A stretch of 64,000 bases of DNA from Acorus gramineus (taxonomy: Eukaryota; Streptophyta; Magnoliopsida; Acorales; Acoraceae): positions 21,933,868 to 21,997,867 of the forward strand of contig CM060852.1 of assembly GCA_030737835.1 (NCBI GenBank). Direction: 5' to 3'. The notes under the pieces are model-generated. The model saw nothing but the letters and a program-made list of their open reading frames with translations. It searched no databases and was not told the DNA's origin. Shown one piece after another: positions 12,493 through 24,147 of this stretch. Position numbers and translations under genes: made by a program. Positions within the stretch are counted from its first letter, which is position 1, and every line of letters begins with the position of its first letter.

Positions 12493-13507
12493 TTATTAGT
12501 AAAGACGGCAGTTGAAGAACAACAACAGGCTAACGAGAGGCGTACATAACGTCCTCTTGGTTCTGTTCCAGGCCACGCTGTCATTCAACGTGGTAGAGTT
12601 CAAGGTCACGAAAGACTTTATCGCGACGATTTTACTGAAACGCCTGTATATCCTCCACATCTATTCCGGAGGAGATTTCGAATGAATCAATCACTTTTTT
12701 ATCGGATTCAATCTGCGGTGGAAAACCAAGATCCTTATTTTGTTCAAAGAAGGGATGCTTGTGGAATTGTTGATTTATCTTCACTTTAGAAGATTACTGC
12801 TACTTTGAGGATGCTTGCTTATGGAGTATCAGCAGTTTCTGTGGATGACTACATGAGGATCGGTGAAAGCACCTCCATAGAGAGTCTTAAAAGGTTTGTT
12901 AAAGCAGTTGTTGCAATGTTCGGTGATGAGTATTTGAGGCCACCAAACAATGTCGATATTACTAGATTGTTAGTGCTTGGCGAACAACATTGCTTTCCTA
13001 GGATGTTGGGGAGCATTGATTGTATGCATTGGAAATGGAAAAACTGTCCAACTGCGTGGCATGAGATGTATACTGGTCATGTTCATGAAACAACGATTAT
13101 TCTGGAAGCGGTAGCTTCATATGATCTCTAGATATGGCATGCCTTCTTTGGGTTACCTGGATCTCTTAATGACATTAACGTGTTATACCGATCTTCTGTT
13201 TTTGCTAAACTAACTGAAAGGCGTGCTCCTCCTCTTAGATATTTAATTAATGGTCACTAGTACACAATTGGTTATTATCTCGCGGATGGTATATACCCCT
13301 CATGGTCAACATTTGTAAAAGCAATTCCATCTCCACAAGGAAATAACAGAAAGAATTTTGCTGCATCTCAAGAGTCGGCTCAGAAGGATGTCGAGCGAGC
13401 ATTTGGGGTGCTTCAAACACGTTTTGCGATCATATGTTGTCCAGCACGTTTTTGGGATCAAGAAACACTCAAAGATATTATGACAGCGTGCATAATAATG
13501 CATAATA
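12493..13507 (+). pseudogene. PIF/Harbinger transposase, 5' portion (DDE_Tnp_4 type)
   Basis: The translation gives 'RRRFRMNQSLFYRIQSAVEN', then a helix-rich region 'LRMLAYGVSAVSVDDYMRI', the first catalytic Asp in 'MLGSIDCMHWKWKNCP', the second in 'GSLNDINVLYRSSVF' and the Glu in 'DVERAFGVLQTRF'. The family moves by cut and paste, with this nuclease working beside a Myb-like partner. The frame contains four in-frame stops (TAA at 12547, TAG at 12787, 13129 and 13258), so the protein is not made. The N-terminus is missing at the junction with copia DNA. Coding sequence runs up to the LTR element at 13508 and resumes at 19150 in the same frame ('CIIMHN' / 'MIVENE'). Confidence 0.9.
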
Positions 13508-15699
13508 TGTAACAACTGCATATTTTATATAATTATATATTATATATAATTATATATTGAGAGAAATAATAATTTATTATTTTGTACAGTTGCTTAGGTC
13601 AAAAGATTGGTATTTTATTTTCAATGGGCTTTAATAGAGGTTGTTAGCTTGTTAATTGGATCTGGGGACCCAGTTGTAATTATTAGATTTTGGGTTAGCC
13701 AGGGAAGGACCTGTTTGCAAATTTTAATTCTGTCTGGACCTATCCGAAATTGTCCCTCCAATTTTCCATATCAGAAATTTTAACAGCCCAGATTTTAAGA
13801 GATTTTGATTTCAAATTAACCCCTTTAAATACCCCTATTACCTTCCCCATTAACCCTAATTCGAGTTGAGGATTTGAGGCATTGTCATTGTCAATCTAGG
13901 TATGTTTCCTTCATCCCTTCTCTCTTGAATCTTTTATTCTTTTGGTTCTTGATCATGATCTTCTTAGTTTTCTTTTCTTTTCATGGTGGTTATGAGGTTT
14001 GGGTTTTAGATATTAGATTTGGATGGTTGGAATAAAGATTTATTATGATTGTGAAGATGATTAATTATTAATTGTTTTGGGTGATTGTGTTATGGAAGAA
14101 TGTTTTTTATTGATTATCTTTTGTATTTGGGTGTGAGAGAAGAGAGAGATGTGGGTATTGGAAAGAGGAGGAGAAGAGGAAAAGAAGTTTAAAAAGAGAG
14201 AGAGAGAGAGAGAGAGGATTGAGTCGCCGGCGGACCTCCGATCGGTGGCCGGCGGTGGGTCTGGAGGAGGAAGGGTGATGGTTGTGGTGATGGGTTTGAA
14301 GTTTCCATGGTTGGGTAGAAGAGGTAGATGAAGGAGGAAGGAGAAGAAGATGAAGGAGGAAGAAAGGAATATATGGGTTTGGGTTGGTCCAGAATTTCTG
14401 GACAGTGGGCCTGGGCCCAACCCGACTGGCCCGTGGACCAGTGGGTCTTTGGCTTTGGGTGTTCTGGAATTTTTGTTTTGTTGGGCAATGGTTCTAGGTC
14501 CAACCAGATTGGCTCATAAACCAGTGGGTTCTAGAGGCCCATTGTCCAGTGTGGGCTATTGGAATAAATGGGTTAGAATAATGGGTGGTTTATTTAATAT
14601 GGCTTTTCAATTTATTTTTATTTTTATTTATTAGAATTATTATTCTATTTCAGGAGTTTCGTATTCGGATTAGCCCGATATTGTGTCACACATATTGTCG
14701 TTGAATCGGAGGTGAGTGGACTTGAGTTTCATATGTATTTCAAAGAATATATTATGTATTCATGCTAGGACCAACTTATTTTCTGGAATATGATTGTTAG
14801 TTTCGATATAAAAATATGAGCATGCTTTTGTTGATATATGCATCATTATGGTTTGTATTTTGAGATCGTACATGCTCTGTCTTTTCATGGTTTGAAGATG
14901 TGGTAAATTAGCAAATGCATACATTCCGTCTAGGTGGTCGGTCTTGGTGGCCAACGTCTAGGTGGGCGTACGTCTACGTGGCCAGGTCCGAGAACGTAGG
15001 ACCCAAGTCTTTGTGGCTATGTCTACGTGGCCATGCCTGTTAAAGGCCCCGCGAGCTAGGTGCTGCGAAGACGGACATGCGTGTTCGTGGTGTTGCATGC
15101 ATCATGTTGGATAGGATTTGTGTGCGTGTGTATATATATTATTGCATGTCTTGGTGGCCTTGTTGTATATTTATTTTCTTGATATATTACATGTCTGTGT
15201 AGACATATTACGATATTGATATTTTGAATATAAATGTACTAACGGGATGATGATGGTCCATTCACTGAGCGTGTTGTAGCTCACCCCTCCTTTTCCCCTT
15301 TCAGATTTGAGGATCGAGTAGTAGCGTTGTGAATCTCGAAGGCGTTAGCAAGATCAAGTTTGGGTCGTCATCCTTTATCGTCTAGCTTTGCTTTCATTAG
15401 GGTGAATAAAGCTTTTCTTTGGCATGTAGTAGACTTTCCTTAGCTCTATCAGCAAAAACCGTAGAGATTGTTACGTTTAATAATTATTATGTGTGTAATC
15501 ATCCAAACTTGGGATGAATTATTGATAGATCCTGGTGACGTCTTAAGTAATGAGTTATTAGTATAGTTTAAATTATTATTTAATTATGCTTGGTTGAATA
15601 ACGGTTAATTTCCTTAGATTACCCTAAGATTTGAGGTTTATGTCACGTAGCGCACCGTCTTTCTCGCCTAATATGGGTGGCTGATTCGGGGGCGTTACA
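13508..15699 (+). repeat. 5' LTR of the gag-only element
   Basis: It is 2192 bp long, with TGTAAC...GTTACA ends. Contents include a purine repeat (GA)n at about 14190-14217 and a 'tcactgagcgtgttgtagctcacccc' stretch near 15260. That stretch is shared in form with the gypsy-type LTRs elsewhere in the window, which suggests a Ty3/gypsy relationship. Confidence 0.95.
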
Positions 15700-15702
15700 G
15701 AG

Positions 15703-15714
15703 TGGTATCAGAGC
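15703..15714 (+). promoter_or_regulatory. Primer-binding site, initiator tRNA-Met type
   Basis: TGGTATCAGAGC begins three bases after the 5' LTR. This is the standard complement of the 3' end of plant initiator tRNA-Met used by many LTR elements. Confidence 0.93.
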
Positions 15715-15827
15715 CTAGGTTTTTCCTGTTAGGGCTAGGGAATAGGAATATGAATAGAAGACATAAGCTTGCATGCATATAGGACACGTTCTAACTGTGC
15801 GTTGCTTCATAATAGGAGAAACAGAAG

Positions 15828-16898
15828 ATGGCGGGAAATCACAACGCTTTACGTCAGGATCTCCAAACCCTGACCGATTTGGTGGCACAGTCAATTCGAC
15901 ATCAGAATGACATGACGTTGCGTCGTTTGGGTGAGAATCAAAACCAGCCAGAGCAATTGGTGATGCGGTTCAAGAAGATGGATCCGCCAATGTTTCAAGG
16001 TGTTGGCACCAATCCGTTGGCCCCAAAGCATTGGATCACCGAGCTAGAGCAAATCTTCAAGTCGATGCAGGTGACAGATAGCCGACGTATCCTCTTAGCG
16101 GCTCATCAATTACGAGGAACTGCTATCCAATGGTGGAACGTTCATCAACAGTCCCTAAACCGTGGGATTGAGCTGCTCACTTGGGAGGAATTCGTGGAGA
16201 TGTTCTACAAGAAGTATTTCCCTCCTGCGGAGCGCGATCGCATGGTTCAAGCATTCTTAGAGCTTCGCCAGACACAAGACATGACGGTGGCCCAATACGA
16301 GGAGAAGTTCTTGGAGTTGTCAATTTTTGCACCCCAGTACATTCAAATCGAGAGTGAGAAGTGTCGGCGCTTCCAAGAAGGGCTAAGGAGCGACATTCGA
16401 CATAGAATACGGAACCTTCGAATTCGCGTCTATGAAGAATTGAAGGATTGTGCATTGGTCACAGAGCAAGATTGTGATGAATGGATCAAGGAACGTCAAG
16501 CACGAAACAAAAGGAAGGATGAGCGATCATCGGAAGAGAACCACGGGTCGATCAAGCGTCAAAGAAGGGAATCATCTGAACATGATGCTGGACACGGTCG
16601 TGGGAGCAACGGAAAGATCATGTGTTACAACTGTAGGGAGTATGGACACAAGTCGATCGAGTGTCCCCAAAGGCGATTCGATAGTCGTGCATGCTACAAT
16701 TGCGGCAAGCTTGGACATCGTCAAGCAGAATGCATCGAACCAAAAAAGGAGCGCGGTGGAGCTCAAGTCGAACAAAACATTCAATCTACAAAGGGTGGTC
16801 AAGACACAACGGGTTTGAACCAGCCACGTGGAAAAATCAATGCCCTTTCTATCAGTGACCTACACGATACTCGTGAGGTTTTTCAAGGTACGCTTTGA
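15828..16898 (+). CDS. Gag polyprotein of the gag-only LTR element
   Basis: This is a single open frame of 356 residues. Residues about 65-190 form a retrotransposon gag (capsid) domain with 'HWITELEQIFKSMQV', 'LRGTAIQWWN' and 'WEEFVEMFYKKYFP'. A basic linker follows (about 218-262). Two CCHC zinc knuckles sit at about 265-278 ('CYNCREYGHKSIEC') and 288-301 ('CYNCGKLGHRQAEC'), as expected of a nucleocapsid that binds RNA. The known role is forming virus-like particles around element RNA in the cytoplasm. Unusually for a Ty3/gypsy-type gag, no protease or polymerase follows; the polypurine tract begins about 20 bases after the stop. The frame looks intact; whether it is expressed is unknown. 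Confidence 0.93.
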   Translation: MAGNHNALRQDLQTLTDLVAQSIRHQNDMTLRRLGENQNQPEQLVMRFKKMDPPMFQGVGTNPLAPKHWITELEQIFKSMQVTDSRRILLAAHQLRGTAIQWWNVHQQSLNRGIELLTWEEFVEMFYKKYFPPAERDRMVQAFLELRQTQDMTVAQYEEKFLELSIFAPQYIQIESEKCRRFQEGLRSDIRHRIRNLRIRVYEELKDCALVTEQDCDEWIKERQARNKRKDERSSEENHGSIKRQRRESSEHDAGHGRGSNGKIMCYNCREYGHKSIECPQRRFDSRACYNCGKLGHRQAECIEPKKERGGAQVEQNIQSTKGGQDTTGLNQPRGKINALSISDLHDTREVFQGTL

Positions 16899-16920
16899 AT
16901 TTAGAGGACTAAATTCCTAT

Positions 16921-16933
16921 AAGGGGGGAAGAA
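16921..16933 (+). promoter_or_regulatory. Polypurine tract of the gag-only element
   Basis: AAGGGGGGAAGAA lies directly against the 3' LTR, the expected position for the plus-strand DNA primer. Confidence 0.9.
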
Positions 16934-19149
16934 TGTAACAACTGCATATTTTATATAATTATATATTATATATAATTATATATTGAGAGAAATAATAATT
17001 TATTATTTTGTACAGTTGTTTAGGTCAAAAGGGTTGGTATTTTATTCCCAATGGGCTTTAATAGAGGTTGTTAGCATGTTAATTGGATCTGGGGACCCAG
17101 TTGTAATTATTAGATTTTGGGTTAGCCAGGGAAGGACCTGTTTGCAAATTTTAATTCTGTCTGGACCTATCCGAAATTGTCCCTCCGATTTTCCATATCA
17201 GAAATTTTAACAGCCCAGATTTTAAGAGATTTTGATTTCAAATTAACCCCTTTAAATACCCCTATTACCTTCCCCATTAACCCTAATTCGAGTTGAGATT
17301 TTGAGGCATTGTCATTGTCAATCTAGGTATGTTTCCTTCATCCCTTCTCTCTTGAATCTTTTATTCTTTTGGTTCTTGATCATGATCTTCTTAGTTTTCT
17401 TTTCTTTTCATGGTGGTTATGAGGTTTGGGTTTTAGATATTAGATTTGGATGGTTGGAATAAAGATTTATTATGATTGTGAAGATGATTAATTATTAATT
17501 GTTTTGGGTGATTGTGTTATGGAAGAATGTTTTTTTATTGATTATCTTTTGTATTTGGGTGTGAGAGAGAAGAGAGAGATGTGGGTATTGGAAAGAGGAG
17601 GAGAAGAGGAAAAGAAGTTTAAAAAGAGAGAGAGAGAGAGAGAGAGAGGATTGAGTCGCCGGCGGGTCTCCGGCCGGCGGACCTCCGATCGGTGGCCGGC
17701 GGTGGGTCTGGAGGAGGAAGGGTGATGGTTGTGGTGATGGGTTTGAAGTTTCCATGGTTGGGTAGAAGAGGTAGATGAAGGAGGAAGGAGAAGAAGATGT
17801 TGGAGGAAGAAAGGAATATATGGGTTTGGGTTGGTCCAGAATTTCTGGACAGTGGGCCTGGGCCCAACCCGACTGGCCCGTGGACCAGTGGGTCTTTGGC
17901 TTTAGGTGTTCTGAAATTTTTTTTTTGTTGGGCAATGGTTCTAGGCCCAACCAGATTGGCTCATAAACCAGTGGGTTCTAGAGGCCCATTGTCCAGTGTG
18001 GGCTATTGGAATAAATGGGTTAGAATAATGGGTGGTTTATTTAATATGGCTTTTCAATTTATTTTTATTTTTATTTATTAGAATTATTATTCTATTTCAG
18101 GAGTTTCGTATTCGGATTAGCCCGATATTGTGTCACACATATTGTCGTTGAATCGGAGGTGAGTGGACTTGAGTTTCATATGTAGTTTCAAAGAATATAT
18201 TATGTATTCATGCTAGGACCAACTTATTTTCTGGAATATGATTGTTAGTTTCGATATAAAAATATGAGCATGCTTTAGTTGATATATGCATCATTATGGG
18301 TTGTATTTTGAGATCGTACATGCTCTGTCTTTTCATGGTTTGAAGATGTGGTAAATTAGCAAATGCATACATTCCGTCTAGGTGGCTATGTCTTGGTGGC
18401 CAACGTCTAGGTGGGCGTACGTCTACGTGGCCAGGTCCGAGAACGTAGGACCCAAGTCTTTGTGGCTATGTCTACGTGGCCATGCCTGTTAAAGGCCCCG
18501 CGAGCTAGGTGCTGCGAAGACGGACATGCGTGTTCGTGGTGTTGCATGCATCATGTTGGATAGGATTTGTGTGCGTGTGTATATATATTATTGCATGTCT
18601 TGGTGGCCTTGTTGTATATTTATTTTCTTGATATATTACATGTCTGTGTAGACATATTACGATATTGATATTTTGAATATAAATGTACTAACGGGATGAT
18701 GATGGTCCATTCACTGAGCGTGTTGTAGCTCACCCCTCCTTTTCCCCTTTCAGATTTGAGGATCGAGTAGTAGCGTTGTGAATCTCGAAGGCGTTAGCAA
18801 GATCAAGTTTGGGTCGTCATCCTTTATCGTCTAGCTTTGCTTTCATTAGGGTGAATAAAGCTTTTCTTTGGCATGTAGTAGACTTTCCTTAGCTCTATCA
18901 GCAAAAACCGTAGAGATTGTTACGTTTAATAATTATTATGTGTGTAATCATCCAAACTTGGGATGAATTATTGATAGATCCTGGTGACGTCTTAAGTAAT
19001 AATTTATCAGTGTAGTTTAAATTATTATTTAATTATGCTTGGTTGAATAACGGTTAATTTATCTTAGATTACCCTAAGATTTGAGGTTTATGTCACGTAG
19101 CGCACTGTTTTCCTCGCCTAATATGGGTGGCTGATTCGGGGGCGTTACA
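16934..19149 (+). repeat. 3' LTR of the gag-only element
   Basis: It is 2216 bp long and nearly identical to the 5' LTR. The main length difference is a short repeat unit of about 17 bases near 17660 plus a longer GA run. Confidence 0.95.
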
Positions 19150-19363
19150 TAATATGATCGTGGAGAATGAGCAACATTCAAACAAGTTTGACTTCAAGTA
19201 TGATTCAATTGATGAAATTCCATCTGTGTTAGTGTCTCATGAGCGTACACTTGAATTACTTGAATTTATTCAAATGCATCATCGCATCATAGATAGAAAA
19301 ACTCATTCTCAACTTCAATCAGATCTTGTTGAGCACATGTGGAATTTACATGGTAGAGATTAG
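19150..19363 (+). pseudogene. PIF/Harbinger transposase, 3' portion
   Basis: After the target duplication TAATA of the LTR element, the transposase frame continues with 'MIVENEQ' and ends with 'LQSDLVEHMWNLHGRD' and a stop at 19361. 'HNMIVE(D/N)E' followed by a charged tail and 'LVEHLW' is the normal C-terminal end of plant Harbinger transposases, so this is the true end of the gene in 12493-13507. Confidence 0.88.
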
Positions 19364-19521
19364 AAAGTATTTCGTATTTTGTTGTATTTAAAAAGTATTT
19401 CCTAAGTTATGTATTGCATTTGTAATTTATGTTCTCAACTGTTGTATTTGTATTTGAAGGGCCTTGTAATAATAAGATAGATTGTCATTTTTCTAAGTAC
19501 AATACAACATAATTAAAACTA

Positions 19522-20630
19522 CTATAAAATTAAAACAACAACATAATGAAAACTACTACAAAACGATTGTTGCATCCTTTTTGCAATGATTTGCATTCGG
19601 AGGGCCTTGTAATAATCTGCTTGTAGTGAATGCATGTTAGAAGTACCAATCACCATTATTCTCTCCTCTTTGATTTCTTTCAGTCGAAGTTTTTCTTTCT
19701 TAATAAAAATCATCTCCTGCTCTTGAGCATATAATTTGTCAAACTGTTCCTTTCTCTCTTGTTTGGCCAGTTTTTGCTCTTCCTTGTACTCTTCAAATAA
19801 CTTCGTGATGGGCATTCCATCCATGTTCTCAGCTATTTGTTTGCCTTTTCCCCGTTTCAGTCGCTCCTTAGCAGCCTTTCTGCCTAATGGTCTCTCCAAA
19901 CCAACAACAGCATCATCAACATCTGGACTAGCATTATCTTATCCTAAATTTATTGAATCTGGAGTTGAAGGACAAGATGTTGCAGGACTAGCATTTCTTG
20001 TATTTTTAGACTTCTTGGAACTTTCGGTGCACCACTTTGGCGAATTTTTTTAATTCATTCCAACAATGTAAAAATTGAAATGTTGAATGATGAAAACTTA
20101 GATACATTTCCATTGCTTGACAGAACTAATTTTAAAAAAATACATAAAATAATTTAATTATAAAATTGAAAAAATAATGAGTATAAACTTGTGAATTTAA
20201 AAAAAATAAATACCTTGTCTTGTTCATTGATACGACTTTGCTGTCTTGCTTCAATTTGCATAAAATAGCCATGAAACTTACCTACAGCGAGTTGAATTGA
20301 AGACCAACGATGCATCAGAGAATTGGCAGTACGCTCAGATTTAAATTGTTTGTACTGTTGATAATAGGAATGGACCCGTTCCAAATATGTGTGATTTTTT
20401 TTCTCAGCTCCATACACTGCATCTATGCTAATATTGAGCCACGCGGATATAAGCATCATGTCTTCTTCAACTAAAATTTTTTTTGCTCGTGTGTTTTTCT
20501 TTTGGGTAGATTCTTCTTTGACATGAATTTGAGATGACCTGGAGGGTTGAGTGGAATATTCACCAGATAGATTAAAAGAGTACTCATTGTTTAGAAGATC
20601 ACTGTAAAATGCATTACCACGATAATCCAT
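19522..20630 (-). pseudogene. Harbinger second gene, Myb/SANT-like with C-terminal NAM-associated region
   Basis: Minus strand, starting at 20630. The first exon shows a trihelix/SANT-like DNA-binding region: 'VEEDMMLISAWLNISIDAVYG', 'YLERVHSYYQQYKQF' and 'SERTANSLMHRWSSIQLAVGKF'. After an intron the second part (19899-19522 and just upstream) has 'RPLGRKAAKERLKRGKGK' and a long charged coiled-coil tail, as in plant no-apical-meristem-associated proteins. In PIF/Harbinger elements this protein binds the element and brings the transposase to the nucleus. The second exon carries disruptions, including a stop just before 'DNASPDVDDAVVG' (about 19935), so it is probably dead. It converges on the transposase, the usual Pong arrangement. 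Confidence 0.82.
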
Positions 20631-20639
20631 CTACACGAA

Positions 20640-20999
20640 AACAATTAAAATAAACTAACAAATATAATACTTGAAAAAAAAAATGATAACAGATGAGAAA
20701 TTCATAAAAATGTAAAATTTAGAGAGCAAAAACAAAAAACCTTAATTTTGGAACAACAAAACTTGTAGATTGAGAGTGTAAAAATTATATGAATGAGGAT
20801 GGGGTTAAATAGATGTGTTATTATATCCGTTGAGATATAACCGTTACAAATATACACACAAAGCAAATTTTTTTTTTTAAATTTTATGTGGGACCCACCA
20901 AAATTGAAATGAAAAAAATAATATTTTTTACTTTTTTATGTTGTTGATCCACGAGGAGGCCATTGGAGCATATTTACCTCCAGCGCTCCTCAACGTGGT
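20640..20999. other. Harbinger noncoding 3' flank
   Basis: AT-rich DNA between the start of the Myb-like gene and the CACTA element. It includes 'gaggaggccattggagcatatt', similar in style to Harbinger subterminal DNA. No gene is seen. Confidence 0.5.
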
Positions 21000-21309
21000 C
21001 ACTACAAGGAAATTCAGGCATTAGCTGCGAAATAATTCGTAGCAAAAGTTCGTTACAATTATCGTCGTAGAAGCCACTTATGGGATTCCCTTTTACTACG
21101 AAATATTAGTTTCGTAGTAAAAGGAACCTTTTGCTACGAAAGATATTTCGTAGTTAAAGGAACCGTTTGCTACGAAAATATTTCGTAGTTAAAGGGATAT
21201 TTTCGTAGCTAAATTTTCGCTACAAAATTAGTGTCATAGCCCATGGCTAGATTTTACTACGAAATTAATTTTCGCAACAGAAAGACACATTTTGCTACAA
21301 AACTTTTTC

Positions 21310-23255
21310 GCAGCTAAAAATTCTTAAAATCTAATAAAAATTTTTAAAGACCTTTCACTGAAATATTTCACAAGAAAAGGTCACATTTCATAGAGAAAAC
21401 ATTTTTTTAGTTTTCTAAATATTTTTATATTACAATTAAATAAATATTTAATGATGACAATAATGATAAAAACAATCCATATATTAACAAAAGTAATTGT
21501 ATACATTACAAATTGTTATAATATCTTTGAAAAGAAAATATAACAATAAATGCTAGGAAAGGATCTTCAGAAAAGTTGACTCTCTTTCAACAGTAGACTG
21601 GACTGTAACTGTCTTAGTTCCTCCATCTCTCGCTACAAAATAGATTTTCACAATAAATTTAAAATCTCAATTGAAAATCCTTACAACATAGGCACCAAAT
21701 CAAAACACAACATAATTCCCTCTTATGCATGCAACCTCCTACTTTCAACAAGCATAATAGGTACCAAATTAATAATGTCCAACAAGTATTACTATATTTT
21801 ACTTCATACTTAAATGTTCTAAAATTCAACATACCAAGAGGATCCGATGCAAATAATGTAAGTAATATTTTAAATTAAAAAAATGACAAATAAAATTTTT
21901 ATGCTAAAAAAGGGTCCCTCATTAGATTAATGGTTAAGTGCTCAGGCTAACATGACAAAGTAGTTTAAAACTCTTGAGAGTGTCCACTTTGTGCAAAAAG
22001 AATGCCAAAGATTGGGACTGTAACTAGTTTCTCCCCTCTCAATGCCCTTCTACATGTGGAACTGATCACGCATGTATGATGGATTCAAATATTCATTTTG
22101 AAGCATTCATGAATTATATCTACACTATCGAGTAATTGAAGGTCCATTGTAACATATACAATTTTCATGCAGTTAAATTACATGGACTAATCTGCCATAT
22201 TTTTCCATGCCGAATTAGTAAAAGTTTCATGTAACAATACAAAAATTAGCATCAGCTTTAGATTGGCCAATTATGAACTACATATTAAGTTGACAAATGT
22301 CGAGTTTAATGATGGTTTCCAAATTCCTTTTTTTGTGAGTTTTCCATGCACCCAAACAGTGCCAATGTAAATATATAAGATCATAACAAAAAATTCTTAC
22401 CTCTCGACCATTGTACTGGACAACCTTGGCTTCAATTCAGATCACCCTTTATGGGAAAACAACCCAACCAAGCAGGAACCACCTAGCAAACAGAACAGAG
22501 AAATGTTAAACATGCTTAATGCCAATCTATGTAGTCATAAAAAAAAGGTTATATTTGAAGAGAAATTTGGAAAAAAAATCTGGCTTTGGAACAAAGCAAG
22601 TATGGTCAAACTTCTAGGATTCAGTAACTAAAAAGAACAATAATAGAGAGTGCACGTCAAGTTCAAATAATTCAAAACATTGGAACCACATTATATTGTA
22701 CACATCAACTGCTACTGATCATCAGTGTGTCACGAGAAGAATATTTGGAGTCCACTCAAGCCATCATTCAAACCAATAAGAGACACAAACATAGGAAAAA
22801 AAGAAAGAAAAACTGGTGATGCCACTGCACATATTATGGTGACACATGTTCACATAGGGGTGTGTGTGTTTTATGAAATTTTTTAGGGCCAGCCATTGGA
22901 TGGCAATTTCAACTATATTGTGTGCATGATAAGTGACAATAACTGCACGGAAAATCTTTTAGCAGAAGTGAAAATTTGCCTCATTCCATGAAACATTACA
23001 TGAAAGCGACTATAAATGATCCTTAGTGCATAATGTTTCTATTGGGCGATCGAGGTTCTAATCCCACATTTCCAATCTAAAGCAATAAGAATTAAAAATG
23101 GAAAAATTCTTTTGGCAAGATTCAATAATTCAGCAGTCATCATGAATAAATTTTCCCACATCTTGATTAGTGTTGAAAAATAAATCATCTGACCTGTTTT
23201 GTCAAATCATACTGCCAAAAGAAAAATAATTTCAATCATATAAGGAGAATAATCC
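21310..23255. other. CACTA left interior, no gene recognised
   Basis: AT-rich sequence with no convincing protein match. It may include intron or 3' flank of the captured kinase gene. Confidence 0.5.
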
Positions 23256-24147
23256 AAACCTGAGATATTTCTTCCTTCTTTCCATCTGGAATTTTCTATT
23301 GCTCAATCATGTCATCTTCTTTCAGCTGTTTTGGAGTCATAAGAAAAGAGAGTACATGTAAAGAAATAAATGAAGATACCCATTATTATAAACCAGATCA
23401 AGTGAGAACCAGTTTTCCCTACCTTCAACTCTTTAAGGTGATCTCCAAGAGTAGGCAAACCTTCTAAAATTGTACGTACAATATAATCTTGCGACCTAGC
23501 TTGCTTAAAGACAGAATGTCTTAGAAGTCGCTCTGCAGAAGGCCTTGCTTGCGGATTTTTCACCATGCACATAGAAATCATAGCCCTAAAGGACTACAAA
23601 TAAAGATCACTGTAAAAAGAATATTCTATCAAAGAACAGGATTGACTGAAAGCAAGTTTAGAAGATACATTCGAGAATTTTTTCTCCCGATTTATGTGGA
23701 GTACCGGTGGTGCATTTTGCATTGTCATGAGGAAAACCTGTCAAATGTTTTAAACTAAACAATGTTTCAAATTGTTAAGAATATGGTGCAGTAATCATCT
23801 AGTAGACAAATGATGACCTTCATAGGAGGATGCTTAGAGAGAGGTGCATGACCATGGGAAGGCTTCAAGGCAGTTATCCTAAAAGACCACATATCTGCCC
23901 TGTGAGAAATTATATGCACAAGCAAATAGCATCAAATTAACTGTGGACAGTGACAAAACAAAGAAAGGACACCGATAATTAGTAAAACGGATCATTCAGT
24001 CACCGACTTGAAGTCATCACCATTCAATTGCCCCATCACCTCAGGGGCCATCCTAAGAACAAACAAATAAAGGGTTTGTCATGATTACTGCATGCATTGC
24101 AAAAGAACTTGATGAAATTAGGATATGCATGAATAATATTATATATG

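Larger units (their letters stand above)
13508..19149 (+). mobile_element. Gag-only LTR retrotransposon (TR-GAG type), whole-looking
   Basis: Two long direct repeats (13508-15699 and 16934-19149) start TGTAACAACTG and end GGGGCGTTACA. They flank a primer-binding site, one gag frame and a polypurine tract. The 5-bp target duplication TAATA lies at 13503-13507 and 19150-19154. There is no protease, reverse transcriptase or integrase, so the element is non-autonomous and must borrow these enzymes, as is known for plant TR-GAG elements. By eye the LTRs differ by roughly 25 substitutions plus a few short indels over 2.2 kb (about 1 percent), pointing to an insertion of well under about one million years at usual plant rates. 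It is inserted in the Harbinger transposase. Confidence 0.93.

Noticed and set aside
14061-14634. Overlapping open frames within the LTRs of the gag-only element (and the same at 17495-18081)
   Set aside because: They are present on both strands, consist partly of GA repeat translation and differ between the two LTRs; not genes.
22385-22435. Possible exon reading 'EAKVVQYNGRE' followed by a GT donor on the minus strand
   Set aside because: Short, no acceptor I could place with confidence, and no family I could name; it may be a further exon of the captured gene but support is too thin.
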